Shown: positions 34,106 through 45,400 of the stretch, in pieces
How the letters are laid out: each line of letters opens with the position of its first letter
Position numbering within the stretch: the stretch's first letter is position 1
Source: Branchiostoma floridae
Lineage: Eukaryota; Chordata; Leptocardii; Amphioxiformes; Branchiostomatidae
Assembly: GCF_000003815.2 (NCBI RefSeq)
Contig: NC_049986.1
Span: 8,963,487-9,027,486 of the forward strand
Length of the DNA stretch: 64,000 nt
Direction: 5' to 3'
Notes under the pieces: model-generated
The model's input: the letters and a program-made list of their open reading frames with translations, nothing else
What the model was told of the DNA's origin: nothing
Database searches by the model: none
Position numbers and translations under genes: made by a program

Positions 34106-36260
34106 ATCTCATTATATTTTTAAAAATCATCAAAACTGCAGTCAGTGGGGGCATTTTGTAAATCATCGGCGTTCCATTATTACCTTTGCCAGAATGGCTA
34201 AGGTTATGTTTTAGGCTTGTGAGTCTGTCTGTGTGTCTGTTAACAGCATAACTCGAGAAGCCTTGGATGGATCCAGATGATATTTGGTAGGTGGGTAGGG
34301 GTTGGGAAAACAAAGGTCAAGTTCGATAATGGGCCCCCTAGCGGCTTGCTAAGGTACTGCAGTAGAACCTCAATTTTTGATATCTCGTGTTCTGGACATG
34401 CTGTGGTTATGATTTTTAGGTGGTAGATTATAGCCCTTGGGGCAGAGAGTAAGTGCGGTAAGTTTGGACCCCCTAGCGGCTTGTTACATGCTTGAAAAAA
34501 GCATGTACTGTTTCTGGTACGGATCTTTGTGATTCCGGACCGATATCTCTAGAACCTCTGGATGGATTGCGATTTCCTTTGCAATGGGGATAGAGTGTGT
34601 GACCTATTGTGCTATTATGTAGATTAGAAGTTTGCTGTTGTTTTGTGGTTCGTTTTTTTGTTTAATATTTACACCCCTTTTCCTGATATGGAGTGATCTG
34701 GCCTCATTCCCTCTGTCTCAACCTCCTTGGGGACAGCTAGCAGCTGTAACATGTGTTTTGAGTTTTCAGTAGCATGGGAGTGTGTGGAAGGGTCGTTTCC
34801 AGTGCTATATCTCCAGAACAGAACGTGTGATTTACCTCCATGAAAAATTGAGGTATAGTTTTTGGTGTGTCTGTGTGTATGTGTCTGTTTGTGTTTCCAC
34901 ATATTTGTGGTCAGCATAACTTTAGAACCTGTTGATGGATTGTAATGATATTTGGTATTTGGGTAGGTGTTTGGAAGACAAAGGTCAAAGTCAATTTTGG
35001 ATCCCCTGGTGTGTGACCTTGGTACTGCAACAGAACTTTGATTTTTGTATCTTTTGACATGGATATGCTATGGTCTTGATTTTTGGTGGCACATAGCTTG
35101 TGGTGTAAGGAAGAAGTGTTGTATGTTTGGGCCCTCTAGCAGCTTGCTCTAGAACTGCTGGGGCATTCTGGTCAAAATCTTCCAAGGAGCAAAAAAGAGC
35201 AACTGTGACCATCGCTGTCACCTCTGTATGGTGTGAACCATTATATACACATTGGGATACAATGTATGTGCCAGGTGCAGGTGTAACAATAGGAAATAAA
35301 AATGAAATGGTGAGGACACCAGAAAGGTGTAGTTTTGGATCTCATTGTTTACCATAGGTAGATATATAACTTGAGAACAATGATGGAATAATTTTGCCAA
35401 ACGTCAAACCATATCAACCCCCACAACACACCATACGCACCATCACAAAACAAAATATTTCAAGCAGGTTTGAGTTTTCAGACTCTTGTTTGGAACTGCA
35501 GTCGCCGATTTCCTTTCAAACTTTGGACGAGAATAACTCCAGAACGTGTTGATGGATTGTCATGATTTTTGGTATGTAGATAGCCCAAGTAACAATGTAC
35601 ATAATAAAATACTAATTATGCAAATCAGTAGCTAATTTGCATAATCAATGACGAAAGTTTATAAATCCACTGCATTTCATCATAGGACTTTCAAACTTGT
35701 CACATATATAGATGACAAAGAGAGAAATATCAATGCATGTTAATTATGCAAATGACGGCCTCATTTGCATAATTAATGAGAAATTATAGACGTGTTGACG
35801 GATCGTCATGATTTTTGGTATGTAGATAGCCAAAGGGAAGACTTACATGATGGAATTCTAATTACTAAAGTATGCAAATCAACAGCTAATTTACATAATT
35901 AATGAGGAAAGTTTGTAAATCCACTGCATTCCTTTCTAGGACTTTCAAACTTGTCACATTTGTAGCTGAGAAAAAGAAATATCAGTACATATCAATTATG
36001 CAGATGATGATCTCATTTGCATAATTAATGGAAATATGAACGTGTTGACGAATCGTCATGATTTTCGGTATCTAGGTAGCCTAAGTAAAAACTTACATAA
36101 TGAGATACTAATTATGCAAATTAACGGCTAATTTGCATAGTTAATGCGGAAAGTTGATAAATCCACTGCATTCCGTGATAGGACTTTCAAACTTGTCGAA
36201 GATGCACATATGTAACTGAGAAAGATGGCAGAGAGTAAGAGGTGTATGTTTGGGTCCGGT
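34106..36260 (+). repeat. Dispersed repeat cluster with octamer-rich tandem units
   Basis: 34225-35190 holds at least two diverged units with the boxes 'agcataactcgagaa', GATGGAT...GATATTTGGTA, GTGTGTGACCTTGGTACTGC-like text and CTAGCGGCTTG or CTAGCAGCTTG. 35520-36200 holds three units of about 250 bp, each with GTGTTGATGGATTGTCATGA-like text, ATTATGCAAAT and ATTTGCATAAT in inverted pairs, and AAATCCACTGCATTCC. The same text occurs at 8.3, 8.9, 12.5, 15.3 and 43.9 kb. No ORF is conserved between units, so it is non-coding. Confidence 0.8.
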
Positions 36261-37074
36261 AATGTCTTTTCTTGAACTGCAGGAGCCGGTTTAGTTTCCT
36301 ACTTTGAAAGAGAATAAGTCAAGGAGGGATGAAAGGATCATAATGATTTTTGGTCTGCTGATAGCTGAAGTGATGCTTGATACAATTTAATATTATTATG
36401 TTAATAGGGATCTAATTTGTATAAGCAATGGCGAAATGTTAAGAACCAACTCCAGGCATATAAAATAAAATGTAATGAGTAACACATTTATGTCTACAGA
36501 CAACATTCTACATAACAAACCTGGTTTATTTGGCAAAGGTATGTGTTCGTGGAACTCTAGTTCAAACATGTGACAAATGTTACAGAAAGACAGGACAGAT
36601 ATGGATGATTGATATCGATATAGATTATGCAAATAGGTACCTAATTTGCATGATTAATGTATATGATGGATAAGTGAAAGTGTACATCGTTAAACATATG
36701 GATGGTGGATACGACCAACCGATATATTTCATGCAAATGATAACCTTAAATGCAAAATCAATGAGAAACATTGATTGTCAAGGTAGTATTGTTTTGTTAT
36801 TCTTCCATCAAAAAAGGTTTTGTTTGTGGGTCGGATATACGAACGTATACGAATTCTTCTCGCACCTAATCACCAAACTAGAACTCGAGATATGAAAACC
36901 GGAAGTTCCGCTGCAGTACCGTTACAAGCCGCCATGGGACCCAAAATCTTATTATTTCAAGGTCTCATATCAAAGCTTAATACAATTCATCCAGGCCTTC
37001 TAAAATTATTCTGTTCATCCACAAACATACACACATAACGCTACCGAAAACAATCCAAAAACATCCATAGTTTA

Positions 37075-37126
<52 letters not shown>

Positions 37127-37976
37127 ACACACACGCACACACACACGCCCGTAACATTTTCAGAATATTTCAATTAAAAGACCATCTTTGTCGTTAGATT
37201 TACGAACATCTATCAACATTATGACTTCCTGACTTATGCCATCCACAAACACACCAACAATGAATGGACCCGGAAACATAACCATTTTGGGTGTCAGCCA
37301 AAAACTGCACTCTCGACGAGAGTATTTCGCTGAGCGAAGTTGAATTCAGAATCAGTTCACACTTAGAACGCCCAACCAAACCAAATATCACAAAGAAAAC
37401 ACATCCATTTACAACTTATTATGTTGTTTGTTCAATCATATCATCCACCGATTGTGTAACCACAATCCAACACCAAAAACATGTAACTTGATAACCACCT
37501 CACTAGAGGTGAAAGGTCAACGTCCTTCGTTACCAAACAAAGCCGGTAGCCAACCCCTGACATTGCTAAAGTCAAACAATACATACCTTCATCAGCGTTG
37601 ACAATTGCTTTACCTTTCGAATATTGGCAGTCATATCAAAAACAATGGATGATATAAAAGGAAGGGGGAGGGGGCTTTAGGTTCGGTCTTCTCCAAGTTC
37701 AAGTTTAAACTTGTTAACGTTACCTTTCTGGTGTATTGGTCATACAAGATAGTACTGCATGTGCTCAAGTCTGGGCATGCCCTCTGAAATCTTGAGATCG
37801 TCGTGTCTTGTCATCCAGTGCAAGTGAGGGACGCCAAATATGCGACTTGTGACTAGAAATATATTTAGCGCTGTGAACGTGACCCCAAGCCACATGCAGG
37901 TCGGCAGCACGACAATAGCGACACTTAGCGATTTTCATGAAAAGTGTTGCGATTCTGAATTCAAGTAGATGAAAGT
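36261..37976. other. No gene seen; large (CA)n microsatellite
   Basis: A (AC/CA)n tract with a few G interruptions runs about 37076-37147. One more octamer pair lies at 36625-36655. The remainder has only short unsupported ORFs. Confidence 0.6.
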
Positions 37977-38132
37977 GTTGACGGGTAAGTTACACTGTAA
38001 ACTTGCTACGGATTTTGCTGAAAGAGTTTATTTTCAGCAGCTAGCATCATAACTGTTGACGGGTAAGTTACACTGTAAACTTTTTACGGATTTTGCTGAA
38101 AGGGTTTATTTTTAGCAGATAGCATCATAACT
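37977..38132 (+). repeat. 78 bp tandem duplication upstream of Piwi
   Basis: Two head-to-tail 78 bp units start with GTTGACGGGTAAGTTACACT and share 'ggattttgctgaaag' and 'tagcatcataact'. A few substitutions separate them. They lie about 0.8 kb before the Piwi start codon. Confidence 0.85.
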
Positions 38133-38274
38133 GTTAGTCGCATCATTGTGATTCAGGTCGCAAATTCATTTCATGAAAACGGAGGGGTTAAGTTCCGAAA
38201 AGGGTAACGTAATGTTGAGGACTACGTTGCGGAATTGGGGCGTTACGTATTGATCGCCATGCACCCACACAAAC

Positions 38275-38605
38275 AGGAACACATGCCTGTCGCTGTGCTG
38301 AATACCTCCTATACACTGGTAAACACGCTTGTCCCTGGTGCTGAACACCATCAACACATATCTGCACACACCTATCCCTTATGCTGAACGCCATCCATAC
38401 ACTAGTAAACATACCTGTTCCTGGGGCTGAACACCATCAAAACACATCTGTACACACCTATCCCTTATGCTGAACGCCATCCATACACTGGTAAACATAC
38501 CTGGTCCTAGTGCTGAACACCAACAACACACAGGCCAACAGACCTGTCCTTGGTGCTGAACACTATCCACACACAGCTGCACAAACTTGTCCCTGGTGCT
38601 GTACG
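38275..38605 (+). repeat. Minisatellite upstream of Piwi
   Basis: Units of about 40-50 bp are built on CCTGTCCCTGGTGCTGAACA followed by CCATCCATACACTGGTAAAC or CATCAACACATCTGCACAC. At least eight degenerate units are present. The same core unit forms the array downstream of Piwi at 47780-48485, in the same orientation. Long minus-strand ORFs across this array are by-products of the repeat. Confidence 0.85.
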
Positions 38606-38893
38606 CATATTCGACGTTTGACTGAATATTGTTTCATATTCAATGGTTTACACACTGCAGTGCTGGTTTTACCTAGTGCCGAACGGTCGAACGCCGGAAC
38701 GGCTCCGGAATCTATATTCGAGAGGGACACTTTCGAACTCCCATGATACTCCGCGTTCGATTAATCCGTTACCAGTTTGAGTACAGACGTTCTTGTTTGT
38801 CCATTTTTGTCTTGAATTTGGTAGGGAAATATTTTATCATCGCAGTGATTTATGTCACAAAAAAAACTTTTATACTAACACGTTTGACCAAAC
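38606..38893 (+). promoter_or_regulatory. Presumed Piwi 5' flank and 5' UTR
   Basis: This 290 bp stretch separates the minisatellite from the Piwi ATG. I see no TATA box at a clear distance. The start context, ACCAAACATGG, has A at -3 and G at +4 and favours initiation at 38894. The promoter role is inferred only from position. Confidence 0.3.
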
Positions 38894-39252
38894 ATGGACA
38901 ATGAAGATATTTGGAGCGCGACGAAAACTAAGGGAAGAGGCCGGGGAAGAGGACGGGGCCGTGGCCGGGGAGCTGCTGTCGTAGCGCGCGCCGAAGACCC
39001 CGACTGTGTCCGTCAGCCAGTTGGGCGTATCCCTGACGGTGAAGAGACACCTCCTCTCATCCCATCCTCGCCGTTAGGAACGAATCCGAGTGGAGACGAT
39101 CCACCGAACCCAGCGTTGGTAGAAGCGGTACGGCGTCTGTCTCTTCAGACAACACCAGCCGACACAGCGGAGAGAGGCGGAGGCGAACACACCGGGCCTC
39201 AAGTTGTCACAAACTTCATACGGTTTGTTTCATTTGCAAACTTTCAAACTTA

Positions 39253-39338
<86 letters not shown>

Positions 39339-39387
39339 TTGTGTGTGTCACTCTCTTATTACTGTATCATGTAAAATGCCTTTTATT

Positions 39388-39445
<58 letters not shown>

Positions 39446-42400
39446 AAACACACAATGTAACTAAAACCCCTAATACCTTTATCCACTGGGTACGCTATAT
39501 CCGTTATTTCAAAAAACAGGGTGTTGATATCAAGTCGACGTACGGTGGTTTCAAATAGCAATACTAGCATCTTAAAAAGGTATTGCAGTTTACTCCGAAA
39601 CCACCGTCCGTTGACTTAATACCAGTGAATACCTTGTTTAAAAAACAATGGATATAGATTATCCCGCGGATAAAGGTGAACTACTTTGATATCCTGCCAT
39701 TCGTAGGTTCACACCTCCGGAGAGCTGGCTCCTCCACGTGTACGATGTATCCTTCACACCGGAAGTGGATAACCGGAAGAGGCGGCGCTCGTTCATAGAC
39801 CAGTTATTCGGTCCGAGAGCCGCCAACTACACTTGGCTGTTCGACGGTTTCAAGATGCTTTACGTCACAACAAGGTAACAGATATTGGCATTGTACTTGA
39901 AACCAAACGTTTTCAGAACTGATCTATATTGCATTTTAACGGGTATCTTTTATCAGTATTTTCACCATCATGACAAATGTCAGCTGTTTTTTTCTTTCCG
40001 TAATGACACTGTTCCTGTACTTCTGTACCCTGGTATCCAGAGTACAGCGCTCGCGGCTACGGTTCTTTCCCGGGCCGCTAGCAACATAGCCCCGTAAATA
40101 GAATTAGCCGGCCCGGGGAGATACGCCCCGCGCAGTGTTCTGCGTGAAGGTGTAATTCCCTTAGCCGGCTAAGTTGTACTCTGATATCCAGGGCAGTACT
40201 TCTGACGTTCCCGATAACATGTTTTCTGTTATACGCCATGTATTATGCTTTCTCCAGTCCAGTTGATATAAGCCAGTCTGCTTGAGTGTGACACCACTGT
40301 AGACTGCATGTCCGTTTTGTTGTATTAAACAAACGTAGGATAAGACACGTTGGATGAGTAGCATTGTTTTTCAAAAAGATTCTCTTATTTGATATCAGTG
40401 AATATTGCTGATCGCGCCGGCTCCCTTGTGACATAGCAGTTCTGTGGTTAGTTGTAAATGCTAACACTAGTTCACTTTTATCCGTAGGGTCGTGTATCCG
40501 TCGACAATATCATGTCGACGGAAGGTGGTTTCAAAATGATAATCATTTTCATACATTTCGATGTCATATATTAGAAATATTGGAATCTGAAAGCACTGTC
40601 CGTCGACTTGATATCCTAGTTGTTTTTTTTAAACAGCGCATATAGGTGACCCCGCGGATTTAGGTGAACTAGCGTTACGTTTACGGTTGCTTTATCCTTA
40701 CAAATATCACGCAAACAAACTATGATGATACTGATCTCCAAGCACATCCTACGTTTGGATGAGATAGTATCATGGGCTGGCCGAAGAAGTGTAGCCGAGG
40801 TAGAAGTGTTCAAACGTTCGAATTCGGTGGGAAAACCACATTCCTAAGCCTGCTACACTCCCTCGTGATATTATCTCATCCGAACGTAGGATCTGCATGG
40901 AGATTATAAATGATGGTACATTATGTTGTTAACACAGGTTGAGCCAAACTCAGAAGACGTTGGAGAGGGATGTTAAAGACTGGAGCGGGAAGAGATACCG
41001 GGCCAAGTTCATGCTAACCCGGGAGATGGGACCGACAGACCCACAAGCCACGCAGTTTTACAACCTTGTCTTCAGGTTTGCGTCTTCCCATTCATTTTCA
41101 CAAATTCTGATCCATCAGTGTACAGAAAGGACCGAACACTTTTGATTTCCACCATCAGTCTGTCATATTACATGTCCTAGTCTTGGACCTGTGACATTTG
41201 GAAGACGATTGCGTCTAGAAGTAAATATCCGATTCTTACCCAGTTGCAGATATTGCATTTCCTTTGGCTGTTAGCATGAAATTTCATCTGTGTTGGTAGA
41301 ATACATTATAGAAAAATGCTCAGGAAACACTTAACATCCAACACTGAGATTAACACTATAGGGATTTACGCCTCTAAATTTTCGGACGAACTCCTCCGAC
41401 CTTGTTCACAAAATGAATGACCCTTCTCTCTCCAGGGGTGACGTCGGGAACACACCACTTTTAAAGGAGAAGGTCATAAGTATCAGAAAGTCTGTGACGC
41501 CCACCGCCTCTGTTGAGGGTGGGCCAGTGGGTTCTGATGTACACTGCCTCCTTTACGCCTCGCGCAAAGAAATATTATTCTTTGAATATTGTTTACCTGA
41601 ATGTCCAACCTTCATTAACACACTATCATATTTGTTGTTGCTTTTTTGATGCTGTTCCCCAGGCATTGCTTGTTGGACAAGCTTGGGTATAAGCAGATCC
41701 GCCGGTACTTCTACTGCCAGGAGGATTCGGTACCGGTCCCGCAGCACAAACTGAGCGTGATGCCGGGGTTCGACACCGCCATCATGTACCACCAGGGCGG
41801 CTTCATGCTGTCCGTGGACCTGTCCTACAAGATCCTCCGCGAACAGACGGCTTATGACCGCATGTACGCCATCTACCTGAAGAAAGGCAAAGGTATGAAG
41901 AAATCTGTCATTTTGCAATACTGTATGGCCTTTTTTGGTTCGAACATTTCCAGAATGGAGCAAGTTCAAGTATATGTGATGCACTGATATGTCTATAAAT
42001 TACGTACCAGTCACAATTTTGAGATTGTTGTTCGAATTCAATTTGAGCTTTGTTCCAACACAAAGGAAACACTCACCACGAATGTTCGGTCGATCTCTTC
42101 GACCTCCATATCAGATCATTCACTGCGCTGACTTTCCGGAAACCGGAAGTACATGTATGATGTCAGAAGTGAATCAAAAGTGGGGGATGACGGAAAGTCA
42201 GCGCAGTGAATCATCATGAGACATCTGATGAAGGTCTGAGAGATTGACAGAAAATTCATTTATTCGAACACTTTGTTGTTTTCAATCAGGCGACTATAAA
42301 AGAGACATGTGCCGAGAAATGCTGGGGAAAGTTGTGACCACGCGTTACAACAACAAGAGCTACACGGTCGACGACATCGACTTTGACCGAAACCCTGACA

Positions 42401-45400
42401 CCACCTTTGAAAAGGAGGGCCAGAAGATCTCCTTCTCAGAGTACTATGCGCAGACCTACAACAGGAAGATATCGGACGTGCATCAGCCGCTACTCGTCAG
42501 TAGGAGGAGAAAGAGGCGCCCTGGAATGTCGGAAAATGACGAGTTTATCTACCTGGTGCCCGAACTGTGCTACATGACGAATATTGAGGACACCATGCGG
42601 CAGGATTTCCGTGTCATGCAGGTAGGGGTAGCCTGGGTACCACTTTATACAATCGCTTCCCTGCTATTCCACCTGGGAACCTTGATATCTCTCAAGCTTA
42701 GGGCACAACCCACCGTACGTGCTTATTGTCCTTACGTTTTTTGGGAGGTCACATGGACGTGGGGAAGGTATGGCAAGAGCAGGGAGGGAGTACGCCTCAA
42801 CACACGTCACTCGCACGGTTGCATAAGGTGTAAGTATGTGGTCTGCATCGGTACCACGCCTGGCCATGAGCCGGATGCGTGCATCGTTTTTTTTGTTGAT
42901 GTTTTTTTTGCGCAAGTGGTAAGTACTTACAACGTACAATCTCTATAGCCGCAGCTGCGTTGGAGAGGTGACCGCTAAAGACTATTTCTTAATGCTTAGC
43001 GTAATGGGAAAAATCCAAGGGACCGACAAAAAGTGGCTACTATGGCCAGGTGGCCGCTATGCAAAAGTGGCCGCTAACACAGACTGTATCTGTTTCTAAT
43101 ACAGGACCTGGCTACCCACACGCGTCCTGACCCCGCCAAGCGGGCCAAGATGGTACTGGATCTGGTCAAGAAGCTCAACCGAACCCGAGCCACCAGAAAC
43201 GAGATGGAGAAGTGGGGCATGAAGGTTGAACCCAAATTGTTGAACGCACCAAAAGTGGATCTGGGAAGGCAGACTATCCTCATCAACGGTCAGCCGTGTG
43301 ACCCGGGCGCTAAGGCGGAGTGGTCGGGACACCTCAGGCGGACCCAGGTGAAGGGACTCCCGCTGCTGAAGACGTGGTTTGTCGTGTGTCCCGAAGCAAT
43401 CATGGAGGCTGCCTCAAACTTCATTGGATTCTTCAAACAGGTCAGAGCCCATGAGTAACACTTGACTGGCGTTCATGTGCTATACTAGTACTCCTGTTGA
43501 AAATTACTAATCATAAGTTTTTGCTTTGATGATTAGAGTCTCTTTTATTGGAAACTATGACTTATTCCTGGGCATAAAGTAACGGTAAGATTTCTACACT
43601 AAGGGGTGGACGGTGAACCTAACCTGACAACTTTCTACCATCTCCCTAGGGGTCATAATGTCTGGTTTAATTTAGCACTGAAGCTAGATGTCGCTGATGC
43701 AGTGCAAAACAAATGCGGTACAAACCATCTTCTGCCACAACCCCCGCCTAGTTTTGCCATGAGCCCGTTTTTTTCCCTTCGAGCGTGCAGTGCCGGCGTA
43801 AGATCTCAAGAACATTTCGAGCAAATACAATATCAAGTATGTAGGTAGGTATTGTATACCTTATTGGTCCAGGTCAATTTTGGGCCTCTTGGTGACCGAC
43901 CTAGGTACTACAGTTCCGGTCCTGGACATTGTTGTGTAGGAAGTAACTCTATATCAACCGATGTGATGAAACTATTCACTGATGAATTACCTTTCGATAG
44001 TCTTTTCTAAAACTTTATGGAATCATCAGTGTTTAAGTATACATAAACTATCTGCAGTCATCTAGCGTTGATATCTTTGATTCCGGACAACCTGACCCTC
44101 AGGATGCCCCCAGGATGGGTTTCGAAGTGACAAACGAGAGAATCGCCCGTCTGCCTGATGACCGGGTCATCACGTACGTTAGCACGTTGACCCAACTCGT
44201 TCAAGAGGTCAAGGACCTGCAGATGTTGGTCTGCATCGTGCCCAACGACAACAAGGAGAGGTATGACGCCATCAAGAAACTGTGCTACGTGGACTACCCT
44301 GTTCCCTGTCAGGTACGGGTGTTAACGCTAGTACACCTTTATCCGTGGGGTAGCTAATATTTGTTATTTTTAAAAGCAGGGTTTTTTAAGATATCAAAGC
44401 GATGGACGGCGGTTTGAAATTGCAATGTATACAAAAAAAAATTTAAAAATTGCAGTTTGTAGCCACCGTCCATCGACTTGATCTTCCCAAGTACCCAGCT
44501 TTTTAAAGCAATGGATATAGGTTACCCCGCGGAAGGTGGACTAGCATTAAACATGTTTATCAGGAACTTTTTCAATGCAAGAAATGATGGAGGGAAAGAT
44601 TTATGTCTACAGTTTGTAAAGAGAAAAATGAGATACTAGATATCTAGAGGTGGATCTGTGTGCATCTATATATTACGTTCATGATGGTTAATGGGTCACT
44701 TATGGTGGTATCTCACCAGCACTTCACTTGGGGCGACGGTGCGGCACTGTGGGGTTACACAGATAAGTCAACTAATTTCAAAGATAAAGAACTGATTTTC
44801 TTACGTTTTGTGAAGTTTGTTTTCTTCTAAGTCATACTTTTACGTATAACGCAATAACTAGAAATCTAATCGGCGAAAATAACACAACTAGGGAACGAAT
44901 TCTAACCCCCGTGAGATACCACCTTTAGCTATCATTCTTTCGACCCCGATTTTGAATCTACCCCTGTTACACGTATCCCACGTCACCAGGTGATAACCCG
45001 TGGCAAGCTGAGGGGCAACACGCAGAAGACGCGGTCCATCTGTACCAACATCGCCTATCAGATCGGCGTGAAGCTCGGCGGCGAGCTGTGGCAAGTCGAC
45101 CTGCCCACCCCGGCCCGCAGCACCATGGTGGTCGGCATAGACGTGTTTCACGACTGCGCTGACCAGGCCAAGAAACTCTCGCGTGTAGGTACGTCGACGA
45201 AGGTTAGACAATAAGACATCCAGGTATTGTTTTTGGTTTATGTATTCGCACAACAAAATACAGAAAACAATACAGAAAATAATGCATAAAACAGGTGCAG
45301 GAGGAGGGGAAAACCGTTAACAGCTTGTAGTACTATGCCCTCCTTCTCCATACTAAACAAAATGTTCAATAATCAAGAAAGAAAAGTAACACGCACGATG

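Noticed and set aside
38188-38582. Minus-strand ORFs with cysteine-rich repeats
   Set aside because: They are translations of the minisatellite; no start, splice or family support, and the same holds for the ORFs at 47741-48460.
42620-42870. Possible foldback element in Piwi intron 5
   Set aside because: GCCTGGGTACC and GGTACCACGCCTGG boxes are present, but the arms do not pair over a useful length. At best it is a decayed copy.
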